DNA of 64,000 nt from the NCBI GenBank assembly GCA_905183005.1, contig CAJJDO010000006.1:914236-978235 (forward strand), given 5' to 3'. Position numbers and translations under genes: made by a program. The notes beneath the pieces were generated by a model. That model ran no database searches. It saw nothing but the letters and a program-made list of their open reading frames with translations, and had not been told where the DNA came from. Below, piece by piece: positions 1-11,203 of this stretch. This DNA comes from Paramecium pentaurelia (lineage: Eukaryota; Ciliophora; Oligohymenophorea; Peniculida; Parameciidae). Position 1 is the stretch's first letter. Each line of letters opens with the position of its first letter.

Positions 1-117
1 GATTTTTTGGAGGAATCTAATTATTAAAAAGAAGAGCTCCTATTTTAGGAGGATCTTTTGCTTTATGGGGTGGGTTATTCAGCATCACTGATTGTACTCT
101 TATGCATTTGAGAAATC
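1..117 (+). repeat. Contig tail duplicating part of TIM17
   Basis: These 117 bases are identical to 1234-1350 (and 2444-2560), an internal piece of the TIM17 coding region, and end at the n at 118. The simplest reading is that this is the end of an upstream contig whose last ~1.2 kb overlaps the contig starting at 119. It is not an independent gene. Confidence 0.85.
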
Positions 118-118
118 N

Positions 119-963
119 TAAAAGGGTAAGTTAAAGGCAAAGTAAAACATGAAGATGATGAAGAAATGAGTATGGGTAGAGAATATTAAATAGGAGCTGT
201 TGAAAAATGTGGTATTCCAAAGTTAGATTAAGGATAACCACCATAAGGAATAAAAAAACAGATGTTTAAATTATGTAATTATCTAATATTTTACAATACT
301 TTAATGTGTGATTCAATATTGCCAGAACCTATATTAAGAGGAGTACCTTTGAAGAAAATGTAATAAGGAGAATTGAAATTTCCAATCAGATGTGCTTTTT
401 GTAGATTATTAAAAATTAGATCATTTGTGCAATTTTATTTTAGATTTGATTTGGTATCAAGATTTGGAAAACTTTGTTTATTTAAAGATAAAGAAGGTAG
501 AGAAATATGTTCTCATGAAATGTGTTTATTATGGTCTAATAGAGTTTAAGTTGATTACAACACTATGTTAGTGGATATTGCTACTTTGATTTAAGCAGTC
601 TAATTTGCATAAGCTTAAATGTGTAGATATTGTGGATCTATTGGAGCATCACTTAAATGCAATAAAGCTGAATGTCATGTTCATTATCATTTTAATTGTC
701 TTAAATAAGTTAGATTAATGGGATTATAATTAGATCATGAATAGAAATTCAGATTCTTTTGTGAAGATCATGTTAGACATAATTATTAAGGATAATCTGA
801 TTGGTTCATTACTAGAATTAGAATGAAACATATTATTTAATAAGGAGGATAACCAGCATTTACCAAAAAGAATCCTTAAATTGATTGGTCTACTAGAGAT
901 TCTGGTCTAAACAATGATAGTGACATGGAAGAATAATAATTCAATAAAAAGCATAGATATTGA
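119..963 (+). CDS. Extended PHD (ePHD) finger protein, 3' part
   Basis: Open from the contig edge to TGA at 961-963, about 280 codons with many TAA/TAG read as Gln. About 90 codons in, a Cys-x2-Cys pair (RCAFC) is followed by an H-x2-C-x2-W segment (SHEMCLLW), a second C-x2-C (CRYCG), then CNKAECHVHYHFNC and finally FFCEDH: the order of zinc ligands typical of an extended PHD (C2HC pre-PHD plus PHD) as in BRPF/JADE/AF10-type chromatin proteins. The domain suggests histone or nucleosome binding in the nucleus; the partner is unknown. The C-terminus is a short polar tail. The start lies upstream of the n at 118, so length and N-terminal domains are unknown. The last 207 nt recur at 1967-2173 by contig overlap. 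Confidence 0.75.
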
Positions 964-1103
964 AATATGTTATATGAATATCATATATATATATATAAAA
1001 TTATAATAAAACAAAATTATGATATGATATGAAATTAATCATTTTCCATTTAGAATAATCGAGATTTATATCATTAAATTAATAAATATTTACCAGAATT
1101 AAG

Positions 1104-1657
1104 ATGGCTATGCGTGAATAACCTTGTCCATATAGAATCATAGATGATTTTGGAGGAGCCTTCTCAATGGGATGTTTTGCTGGATGCATTTTTTATTTCC
1201 TAAAGGGAATGTCTTTTGCTCCTAAAAAAGAAAGATTTTTTGGAGGAATCTAATTATTAAAAAGAAGAGCTCCTATTTTAGGAGGATCTTTTGCTTTATG
1301 GGGTGGGTTATTCAGCATCACTGATTGTACTCTTATGCATTTGAGAAATCAATAAGATTTTATTAATCCAATTGTTGCAGGTGCATTTACTGGAGGGTTT
1401 TTAGCCATAAGAGGTATTCACTTTCAACATCATTTATAGCTGGAACAAGAATTGCTATGAGAAATGCTATTTTTGGTGGGATTATTCTAGGATTTATTTA
1501 ATTGGCAGAAATAGGAATGTTAAAGATGTAAATGAGAGAAGAAATGAAAAGGATGTAATAATAATAATAACAATAAATGGCTGAAATGTAAGAAATGATG
1601 GAAATGTAAACTAATAGAGCTAATAAAAAATAATAACCTAAAGTTGAAAAGTATTGA
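1104..1657 (+). CDS. TIM17: Mitochondrial inner-membrane translocase subunit Tim17
   Basis: 175 aa after removing one 26-nt intron (1414-1439, GTA...TAG, phase 1). The N-terminus MAMREQPCPYRIIDDFGGAF and the following Gly-rich hydrophobic helices (KRRAPILGGSFALWGGLFS, DCTLMHLR, NPIVAGAFTGGFLAIR) match the four-helix Tim17/22/23 fold, and the CPYRI..D..G start is characteristic of Tim17 rather than Tim23. Tim17 is a core subunit of the TIM23 presequence translocase of the mitochondrial inner membrane. After the fourth helix the tail is rich in Met and Gln, with a run of TAA-encoded Gln, longer than in yeast or human. ATG 1104 is chosen because it directly precedes the conserved N-terminus. An identical copy at 2314-2867 is an overlap artefact. 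Confidence 0.93.
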
Positions 1658-1833
1658 AATGTCTTTATTTATTTATTTTTCATTTGTCACCTAAAAGCTA
1701 ATTAATAATCTATTGATTCATCCTTTTAATAAAATCACAATATCATTTAATTTTATATTTTATTATAAAATTAATGGAAATGAAAGTTTAAGATTAATAG
1801 ATAAAATATTTATCACTTTTAATATCAAAAAAT

Positions 1834-1965
1834 TCAATTGTGTCTATAAATTTCAATTTAATTGTCTTTAATTACTAAATAAAATGAATGATTAGGCGAA
1901 GTAATTATTGACCGACATGTAATTTTTCCAACATTTTATACATTGTTATCCTCAATTAACATTAC
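1834..1965 (-). other. Artefactual fragment: tail of the 329-aa gene
   Basis: The last 44 codons and stop of the gene annotated at 3044-4033, cut by the contig end at 1965. Same sequence as 3044-3175. Confidence 0.8.
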
Positions 1966-1966
1966 N

Positions 1967-2173
1967 TTTTGTGAAGATCATGTTAGACATAATTATTAAG
2001 GATAATCTGATTGGTTCATTACTAGAATTAGAATGAAACATATTATTTAATAAGGAGGATAACCAGCATTTACCAAAAAGAATCCTTAAATTGATTGGTC
2101 TACTAGAGATTCTGGTCTAAACAATGATAGTGACATGGAAGAATAATAATTCAATAAAAAGCATAGATATTGA
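1967..2173 (+). other. Artefactual fragment: ePHD gene 3' end
   Basis: Copy of 757-963, beginning inside the last zinc-ligand segment (FFCEDH) and ending at TGA 2171-2173. Present because contig 1967-16169 starts within this gene. Confidence 0.8.
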
Positions 2174-2313
2174 AATATGTTATATGAATATCATATATAT
2201 ATATATAAAATTATAATAAAACAAAATTATGATATGATATGAAATTAATCATTTTCCATTTAGAATAATCGAGATTTATATCATTAAATTAATAAATATT
2301 TACCAGAATTAAG

Positions 2314-2867
2314 ATGGCTATGCGTGAATAACCTTGTCCATATAGAATCATAGATGATTTTGGAGGAGCCTTCTCAATGGGATGTTTTGCTGGATGCATT
2401 TTTTATTTCCTAAAGGGAATGTCTTTTGCTCCTAAAAAAGAAAGATTTTTTGGAGGAATCTAATTATTAAAAAGAAGAGCTCCTATTTTAGGAGGATCTT
2501 TTGCTTTATGGGGTGGGTTATTCAGCATCACTGATTGTACTCTTATGCATTTGAGAAATCAATAAGATTTTATTAATCCAATTGTTGCAGGTGCATTTAC
2601 TGGAGGGTTTTTAGCCATAAGAGGTATTCACTTTCAACATCATTTATAGCTGGAACAAGAATTGCTATGAGAAATGCTATTTTTGGTGGGATTATTCTAG
2701 GATTTATTTAATTGGCAGAAATAGGAATGTTAAAGATGTAAATGAGAGAAGAAATGAAAAGGATGTAATAATAATAATAACAATAAATGGCTGAAATGTA
2801 AGAAATGATGGAAATGTAAACTAATAGAGCTAATAAAAAATAATAACCTAAAGTTGAAAAGTATTGA
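2314..2867 (+). CDS. TIM17: Tim17, second (overlap) copy
   Basis: Base-for-base repeat of the TIM17 gene at 1104-1657, with intron at 2624-2649. It is intact, and is the copy belonging to the longer contig 1967-16169. Count it as the same locus as the first copy unless long reads show two. Confidence 0.85.
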
Positions 2868-3043
2868 AATGTCTTTATTTATTTATTTTTCATTTGTCAC
2901 CTAAAAGCTAATTAATAATCTATTGATTCATCCTTTTAATAAAATCACAATATCATTTAATTTTATATTTTATTATAAAATTAATGGAAATGAAAGTTTA
3001 AGATTAATAGATAAAATATTTATCACTTTTAATATCAAAAAAT

Positions 3044-4033
3044 TCAATTGTGTCTATAAATTTCAATTTAATTGTCTTTAATTACTAAATAAAATGAATG
3101 ATTAGGCGAAGTAATTATTGACCGACATGTAATTTTTCCAACATTTTATACATTGTTATCCTCAATTAACATTACTTAGGCAACTTCTGCACCTAAGTAA
3201 GTTCTTTAAATGATTATATAAGCATCAATAGGAACAATGTCAGAAATTTAATTATTATTTATTATTGGTATTCCTGCAACTTTTTGATAGGTTTATCCTA
3301 TCTATTAAACATAAATTTCTAAATGAGCTTTTGTCAATAATATTAAGTTATTGAAAGAATCAAATTTTGTATAAAGAAGACCATTTGGCAAATTAATTTA
3401 TTGAAATGGAATAATTTTTTTCCATTTATAAATATTCAGTTAATTAAATTCTCTGCCAACAATTAAATTATTTACTTCATTTAATATACAATCTGTTATT
3501 TCGATTTATTATTAATATAATTTCTTGATCTAAGGAGTATTTTTTATATTTAAAACTATAGTTGTAGTATTTTCCTTCTTCTACAATAGAAAACATGAAA
3601 ATTATGAATGAAATGATTTTAAAGTGTAAGAGCCATAAATTTTATAATCTTATATTTATAAATTAACAGTCTAAGTATAATTATGATAAAAAAATGTCCA
3701 ATTCTATAATTATGCCTTTTTGTAATATAAATTAAATTTTGTTTTGTTAATTTCAATTAATAATATATCTCCTCTTTTGTTTAAAGCAATTTTAGTAGGT
3801 AATTCTAATTGTTATAGATAGTATTATCTTTTAAACTAGCATAGTTCTTATTAAAAAATTAATTTTATTCGACCCTCAATTTCTTCATAATGCTTTAATT
3901 AATTTTATTGATAGATAACAATAATAGTAGCATTTTCATTTGAGCAAATAAGAGCATTCTAATCCTTACATGGAATAACATCATCAAGATGAAATTAATC
4001 AATTAAATATTCCAAACATCTTGTATTTCTCAT
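3044..4033 (-). CDS. Uncharacterised 329-aa protein
   Basis: Uninterrupted ciliate-code frame from ATG at 4033 to TGA at 3044. The start MRNTRCLEYL is the first Met after the AT-rich gap; upstream codons are open but hold no Met. I recognise no catalytic motif. The sequence alternates short hydrophobic stretches with polar turns (ALICSNENATIIVIYQ, KRGDILLIEINKTKFNLYY, KDNQIEIYRHN at the end), a pattern compatible with a beta-propeller, but no WD or Kelch signature is clear. No signal peptide or convincing membrane helix. Its stop lies beyond TIM17 (convergent), and it shares strand and a 200-bp upstream gap with NUDC. Confidence 0.7.
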
Positions 4034-4233
4034 CAGATTATTAATAGTCAAAAATAGTTGATTTTTTTCTTAGTATAATAAATAATTTTAAAAATGAACA
4101 CAGAAATATTTAAATTAAAAAATGGAATAATATTTAAGTTTAATAAATGCTGAAGACTATTAAATCAATCAATTATTCAGAAAAATAAAATAAAAAAATA
4201 TAAGAAATTAATATTGAACTTCTTATTTATATC

Positions 4234-4965
4234 TCAATTGAATTTGCACTTTGAAAAATCCATTTCAGGATGAGCTTTCATAAATTCTGCTAATTTATTC
4301 TTCTTTTCAAGTTCTTCACTAGTAGGTAAACCCATTTATTTTTGTCTCATATCAAACATCATTTTTTCAACTGTTCCTCTGGTATCTCCATCCAAATCTG
4401 ACAATTATGATGGTTCTGGACTGATCTTCTGAGTATTGATTTCAAGATCACCTAGTTTTAATAAATATAACTACCTTTAATTACACATGACCACCAATTC
4501 ATTTAACCTGAGTATTTAGTTATAGAAATGTGAATATACTTTCCTTTATAATCCTAAATTTCACCATCAGTTAATAACCAAGTTGATTCATCAGATTGAA
4601 TTTTTTCAAATAGCTATCCATTTACAATAGGAGGTTAGCCTAAAAGTAGATTATATTTAAATGAATACCTTTTAGTCCAACTAATAATGAACTTGATTCA
4701 ATTTTCACAATCAGTTATTTACTAGTAACAGAAGACGGTATAGGAATATAAACTTAAACTTCTTCAAGGGTTTAGGTCCAAATATATCTTTCTGTTCTTC
4801 CACCATTGCCTACAGGGGGTTTCTCGTTATCATCTTTTTTTTCTCCGTCTTTTGCTTCTCCTTCGCCTTCCTTCTTTTCAGGTTCTTTTGGTTTTTACTC
4901 TGGCACTTTCAAAACTGGTTAGTATATAGGAACTGATGGATCTATTGGTTCTTATTATAATAATA

Positions 4966-4998
<33 letters not shown>

Positions 4999-5369
4999 TT
5001 TTTTGTTATTCTAATTTTTCTTGTTATTATTGTAATAATTATTGTTATTGAAGCATTTCAGCTTCTTTCTTAGCCTTTTCAGCAGCTTCTTTTTCTTTTT
5101 TTCTTTACTCTTCTCTTTATCTTCTTTACTCTTCCTTCTTGTCTTTATCAACTTTTTCTGATTAAAATTTAAGGAAGTTTTTAGCACAAGATTCAGTGAT
5201 GACTTTTTCTGCTTATTTTTAATCTAAAAAGAAGTCTGTGTGACGTCTTTAATAAATAGAAAATAAATTACCTTAAAAATCCAAATGCTGCATCAAAGAA
5301 TACATTAATATCTTTTGTTTATTACATAATTGTCATAAATAGACCATCATACTTATTTTCTTCAGTCAT
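4234..5369 (-). CDS. NUDC: NudC family co-chaperone (CS domain)
   Basis: 352 aa after removing introns of 25 nt (5247-5271), 29 nt (4640-4668) and 23 nt (4452-4474). The N-terminus (MTEENKYDGLFMTIMQQ, then DINVFFDAAFGFL) matches the NudC N-terminal domain. A charged coiled coil with a long Gln tract, partly encoded by nine consecutive TAA codons, follows. The CS/p23-like domain begins at RYIWTQTLEEV, and the C-terminus MMFDMRQKQMGLPTSEE ... FMKAHPEMDFSKCKFN is nearly diagnostic for NudC. NudC proteins assist Hsp90 and the dynein/Lis1 pathway in nuclear movement and cell division. The frame closes exactly only with these three introns. Next gene on the same strand starts 270-550 bp upstream. 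Confidence 0.95.
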
Positions 5370-5530
5370 TTTAGGTTAGGGATTATTTATATTGAAAATA
5401 TTTTTAAAAATCAGAGGTATTTTTTAAATGTTCTAGAATTCTCTATTAATTATTTGGTAATTTCTATTAGTTATAAATGGTTCTTTAGAATTGTTATATT
5501 GATTAGTAATATTATTATTAGATGAAGTTA

Positions 5531-6921
5531 TCATCTATAGTATTATTGGACTAAATAAGTTGATTCCATCAATTATACGATTGCTTATTATAATTTATTA
5601 GAATTAAACTTATAATATATATATAATTGTATAATATACTCATAAAGTTTTTCCTCTATCTAAAAAGGATCTCCCTTTCATACAGATTTTTTAATAATCT
5701 GAAGACTTACCTGTAAATAATCTTGCCATTAAAACAATGTTCAGCATACGTACAAACATATTTCCATAACTGATTATTGTGTAAGATTTGTATGGATCTA
5801 CTAATTTTGAAACAAATAATAAAAAAGGAAAAGCTAAAAAAAATAACATGCCATAAATTTTCAATTGGATATAAAAGTAATCAACTGAATCTCCTTTCTT
5901 TTTTCTCTAATTTGTTGAATAATAAAAATATATGGCAAGACTAATATAGATTAAACTAATTGTGTATCCTACCCACCCTTCATATAAATGATTATCTGTT
6001 TAATTGCTCACCAACCTTCCTAATCCAACAATTAATGCCTAAGCAAAAGCAATCAAAAATGCTACTGGTACATAAATATCCCAGTCTTCCATATCCATAA
6101 ATTCTATTGACCATCCCCATGCCAAAAGTATTAATAAAATCATTAAAAGAAAATTATCAACAACTTAAATAATTTCTGAAATGGTTGAAAATGCTCCAAT
6201 TCCTTTACCATTTATATAATAGACAATTAAGTGCATAAAATTTAATAAATTTTGTAGTACTTCTAAACCAATTACAACAAGAATAAATAATTAAGCATAA
6301 TCCCATTCTCCATATTTTTATAAATCTGAATTAAATATTCTATAATTGTAAATAAATCCGATAATTGTAAAAACTGTTAAAATGGTCACTACATTTAAGA
6401 GTCCTTACTCTTCTAAAGAGAATTCTTGTCCTCCCTCTTCAGAAAACCAAACTGTGATTTCTAATTTTGTGTTTTTATTATTGATCTTGATAATTTTGTC
6501 AATACTATGTTAACAATTATTAAAGACTGCTAACCAAATATTATGATATTATCCAAATTTCAATTATCCTTCTTATGTTGATACTTTTTAATCCGAATTT
6601 GCTTCTATAGTTTGATGTACAATTGTATTTGCATCTTCATGCCTACTGCATTCATCTTTTTTTAAAGCAGACTGCCAACTATCTTATTGAAAAAACTCAA
6701 AAGCAATATCAAATTATTTATTTTCGTATTCTTTGGGGGGTTTTATAATACGAGATCTAGAATAAAAATTAAATTTACGATATTTTATAATTAACTGTTC
6801 CTTTACTGCCAAATCTATTAATAGGGATATATTATTATTTCTAAAGCTATTTCATTGTAAAAGTTTGAGTTATCGATTTAGCTTCTGTTAATGCAAGAAT
6901 AATCAATACAATTAAAAACAT
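5531..6921 (-). CDS. GPR180/TMEM145-like seven-helix membrane protein
   Basis: Starts MFLIVLIILALTEAKS, a signal peptide, followed by a ~150-residue lumenal/extracellular region and about seven hydrophobic helices. The segment EEGGQEFSLEEQGLLNVV before helix 1 and LLMILLILLAWGWSIEF in the helix bundle match the GPR180/TMEM145 type (rhodopsin-like GPCR TM domain, Pfam GpcrRhopsn4). One 22-nt intron (6757-6778) is required near residue 47. The 3' end is uncertain: after RMLNIVLMARLFT the frame may run to TGA at 5640-5642, or, with a ~40-nt intron, continue DPFQIEEKLYEY... to TGA at 5531-5533, which looks more protein-like. Function in ciliates unknown; family members are membrane proteins linked to signalling or secretion. 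Confidence 0.7.
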
Positions 6922-7711
6922 TTTTATAAAATTAATTCTTATTAAATATTAATAAATGATTAATCAAAGTATTTACATATTTCTTATTCCATTTATAATC
7001 TTATATTTATATTAGATTTAATGATTTTATAAATCAACTTTATAAATAAGTTGTATTAAATTAATTGAATTTATATAATATACTAAGATATAATTTTCTT
7101 TTACTTTAAGTTTTGAAAAAATTTCAGGCTTAAATAATATTTTATTTGAACTTTATCTTATAGAAATGAAGATCACACTTATATAATTGTGACTAAAAAG
7201 TATAAATCGTTGAAAAGGAATAATTTAAATTATACAGTTTATTATAAAATTAATGACTATGGATATATAGACAAAAAATATATATATTTAAATATTGATG
7301 ATTTTTATATTTATTTATAGTGAGAAATTTCAATGTAGTTTTATCCTTATTTAGACTTAATACTGTATTACAAGAATAGATAAGAAATTACTTTTTGCGG
7401 AGCATTTATATACAAATTATACAATTAATACATCAAAAATAAATAAAAATATTGTAAAATACTAATACGAAACATATATTAAGGATATTATTAGTCTAGA
7501 TATCTAACTTATTTTAAAAGAATAATAAACAATAAATTATAAATTATTATTTTAACAATGAAAATGTTTAAAACAGTGGATGATTGATAAAATTAAGATC
7601 TTCATTTATGTCATAATTATAAGGAGTCAATTCCATAATCATATGAATTTGTAAATTATTATTTCATTATACTTTTGATTTTAATTAAATAATTAAAGTT
7701 TATATACATAA
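6922..7711. other. AT-rich intergenic spacer
   Basis: About 790 bp between divergent genes, so it should hold both promoters. No open frame, RNA gene or repeat is convincing; it contains short TA runs only. Confidence 0.6.
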
Positions 7712-9385
7712 ATGTCTCCATATCCGATTAAACTTTATCACAGATGGGGAAATTTTATCCTTTGGGGAATTGTTGTTGATATTGGAATAATATATGCATC
7801 ATGCAATAAATGTCAAAGAAGAACAAATATACATGGGAATATAATGACGTTTGTAGTCATAAATAGCTTCTTAGCATCCTTAGCTTATTGTTATTTAAAA
7901 CCATATAATTATTAATATGATAATTATTCAAAACTAAACGAATATAAATAATTTCATTTGGTAATTGGAACAGCCATGATGTTAATAATGATTATATTGT
8001 CATTATTTGGTTATTTTGTTAAATATTAATTAGGAAATTCAGAAGGAAATAAAAATATAATATATTATAAAAAAATACATTCTGTTCTTGGACAAATAAC
8101 GTATTTAATAGGAAAAGTGGAATCGTTTATTGGAATGTTTATGTCATACAGAACTGAAGAATGGTTCACTTTCATTTGGATTACTTATATGGTTGTGATC
8201 ATTTTTAGAATCACTTTTGAATGGGTCATTCCCATATTAAAATCAACTAAAATAGATATAATTTCTGAGGATTAATAAAAATTAATTACTTATGAGAGTT
8301 TATCTGAAAATCTATTAAATAAATAATGGTTCATATTTTAAAATTAAGTCTATTGTTTGGATTAAAATTTTATACATCCTGGTGGTCAAATCATATGGAA
8401 ACATATTAAAAATATAGAAATAAGCTAATATTTTTATGGAATCTCATAACTTCCTGGTACAAATATTCTACACTATCATTCAAAATATGCTTAAGAATAA
8501 TTTAATGGTCATTATTATGGAACTTTATGTAATTAGATTCCTTTTCCAATCAATCAGAATACAAGATGGGAGTTGAAGAATTCATGTAAAATAACTGAAA
8601 CGGTAAGTAATTTTCAATTCTAACATCCAGAAATAGAATTTGAGATCAATCTCAATAAAATAACACCCAATCATTTTGTGTTCAAGAGTATAACTGATAA
8701 AAAGGTTCCTACACGTCTTTATACTTATATTTAATGTATGTAAAAACCTGCTGTTGAATATATGCAAAGTCTTAGTGATTTGTATGATAAAAAAGAGAAT
8801 ATTAGATTTACAAATAATTTTAAATCTACCTCTCTTTCCTTTTTTATAAAATACTATGACACTCCTCATGGTTTTAGTAAATATATCACAAAATAAAATC
8901 CTGAAATGATCGATTTAAAGGGACCTTATCAAACAGTGTTCAAAGATTATTTAAAAGAAGGATAAATCATTTTGATTTGTGGAGGAACAGGAATATTGCC
9001 CTTTTTGGATTTACTAAATTATCATTTATTAATGTGTTATAATGAATTAATTAAAAATCCAAATCTATTAAAAGTTTAAAGTATGAATAGGTATATCACA
9101 TTATTCTATTCAGTTAAAGCTGAAGAAGAATTGCTTGGAGATTCTATATTTTTAAAATTAAGGGAATTATAAAATCATTTAAAGAAATAAAATTTTACGT
9201 TAATTTTAAGGTGTAGAAAATAAATTGAAAAATGTGAGACAACTAAAAATAGATTCACAAGAGAGTTTATTGAAAAACAATACAAATGTGATACAAAGTA
9301 GATATTTGTTTGTGGTCCTCATATACTAAGAAATAGTATAGAAAAAGAGTTTAGAGATATGGAGAATGAAATTATATATTTATGA
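7712..9385 (+). CDS. Cytochrome b561-like / cytochrome b5 / flavin reductase fusion
   Basis: 557 aa without introns. N-terminal third: four hydrophobic helices each preceded or headed by His (LYHRWGNFILWG, IHGNIMTFVV, FHLVIGTAMML, KIHSVLGQITYL), the layout of a cytochrome b561 core with bis-His haem ligation. Then a cytochrome b5-type segment with FIHPGGQIIWKH (His about residue 222) and a second His cluster HYHSKYA about 30 residues on. The C-terminal half resembles ferredoxin-NADP/cytochrome b5 reductases: PTRLYTYIQ (FAD-type R-x-Y-T), ILICGGTGILPFLDLL (nucleotide-binding Gly motif), IFVCGPHILRNS near the end. Predicted route: NAD(P)H to FAD to b5 haem to membrane haems, hence a transmembrane electron transfer or ferric/ascorbate reductase. 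Function inferred, not shown. Its stop is 24 bp from the stop of the convergent gene. Confidence 0.8.
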
Positions 9386-9409
9386 AGATATTAATCATAA
9401 ACAAATTCA

Positions 9410-11157
9410 TCAAATACACTTTTATTACAAAAGATCTTTGTACTTTTTAGTTCCAGGTAAATTTTCATCCATTATTAATCTAAATAGATTATCTTCACTT
9501 AATTTTATTCCTTAATCAAGTTTATCAATATAAGCTTCATTAATTTCATCGATAGTTTTGTTGGTTAACAATGAATCGAGAGGTCTTTTCTCTTTGTTCA
9601 TTTTATTTGCCAATCTTGTAATAATTTTTTTAAATCTTAAATATTTGCTTCTAAGATAAGCATTTTGTATTTCAATCATATCTTGGGTCATTTTGGCATG
9701 CTATCTTTCTCTAGCCAAAGTTGTCTTCAAGGTTTATGGATTGTAGTTCATCTCCATAATATGTATTTGTAAATCATCTGTTAAAATAAAATCAGCTGCA
9801 AAAAATTCAGCTAATCTACTATCTCTATTGAATTTTTGTTATGCTGATCTAATTGCATGAATGATCATTCTATCAATTGTAGGATGCAAATAATTTTAAA
9901 GCCATTTAGTGTCTTTGATTTTCCCTTATTTTAATAAAAGTTCCTAAAGATAATCTAATTTCCAATCTATATACAACTCTGACTCATCAGAATTTTCATC
10001 ATTCATAAATAAGTCAGAACCCTTTTTCTATAAAGTACTTTACACAATAGCAGTATTACAAACATGAGCTTCCTTATCCAAAGAAAATTTATCAAAGGGA
10101 GCTATACATCTTCTAATTAATGTCTTATCGTATGCATAAGCTATAATGGGATTGGTAGATGCAATGACCCAATATACCCTAAATTCTATTTTATGATCAT
10201 TAAATAACAAAGGATTTCCAATATATTTTTATGCAACAAGTAAAGATTTTTCAATTCCACATCTTTTGCCATGTTTATATGTGTCTTATAAGATTTTAGT
10301 TTCATCTGGAAAAAGAACCTTAATCCCTCTTCCTCTATGAACTTCCAATCCAACCTTAGTTATAAATTATGGACCATCTCTTTCTATTAAAGATTTATAT
10401 TCAGCTGAATCTAAATAAGTAAAAAACTCTTCACAATCTAGTTTGTTAAATAGTCTATAAGTTTTAGGAATGAATGTTGCATTGTTTATACAATCTTAAT
10501 CAACTCCATTTTTTCTTAGAGTGTCCAAATATTAGTATTAATTATTCATTAGATTATCTTTATGTGAAAGCACGTGCCTAGTTATCAAATGATTGTATTT
10601 TTGGAATAAACATAATGATTCTAATTAGTTATTTGATAATAATACCTTAGCCTACTTAAAATTTATGCACTAATTAATCATAGTAAGTAAAAGGAACTGT
10701 TAATTAAATAGGTAATACGTGTCTTGGTAAAACTATCATTATCTAATATTTGATATTACATTAAGTATTTTTTAATTTGTATGTCATTTAAGGAATGCAA
10801 TCATAATAAGAAGATCTTAACGTCTCTCTTATAACACCTCTAGCTTCTCTAAAAGTATAAGTATCTTTCATCACAATATCAGAATGATAAAATTTGTATA
10901 AATCTGATCGTTTACAATAATCTATCTCTGGTTTGACCAATATTGAGTTATACTAAAGTATTTAATCAATATTGAATTATTACTTAAGTTTTAGTTGCTA
11001 ATGGAGCAAAATAAGTTTGAGTCAAGTACTTATTCAAGTAACTCAATATTTGATCAACCTCTTGTTTGTTTTTATATACAAGTGATGTCTTAATGAAATT
11101 ATAAGTAAGTAGCAAACTTAAAATGGAAACAATCAAGACAATCACTTTGCCAAACAT
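9410..11157 (-). CDS. Tubulin-tyrosine-ligase-like ATP-grasp protein with signal anchor
   Basis: 563 aa after introns of 31 nt (10953-10983) and 25 nt (10621-10645). Residues ~4-24 (MFGKVIVLIVSILSLLLTY) form a signal anchor. The C-terminal half carries the TTL/TTLL ATP-grasp signature: FITKVGLEVHRGRGIKV (nucleotide-binding loop), HKIEFRVYWVIAS (the FRxYxL-type strand), and AADFILTDDLQIHIMEMNY with the acidic Mg2+-binding residues and E-x-N. TTLLs ligate Tyr, Glu or Gly to tubulin and other proteins; which activity this has cannot be read from the sequence. A membrane anchor is odd for a tubulin enzyme and suggests a lumenal or membrane-bound target, as proposed for some divergent TTL-domain proteins. 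Basic C-terminus. Confidence 0.8.
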
Positions 11158-11203
11158 TTTAATAATAATATTATATTCGTTTTTAGAGAAGTAAGATAAT
11201 TAA

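Larger units (their letters stand above)
757..3175. repeat. Direct duplication across n at 1966 (contig overlap)
   Basis: 757-1965 and 1967-3175 (1209 bp each, offset 1210) appear identical, separated only by one n. They contain the ePHD gene 3' end, all of TIM17 and the tail of the next gene. Identity extending through intergenic DNA and ending exactly at the n points to unmerged overlapping contigs rather than a tandem duplication. Confidence 0.9.

Noticed and set aside
757..3175. True tandem duplication of TIM17
   Set aside because: Copies are identical including spacers and bounded exactly by n characters, matching the other joins; contig overlap is simpler.
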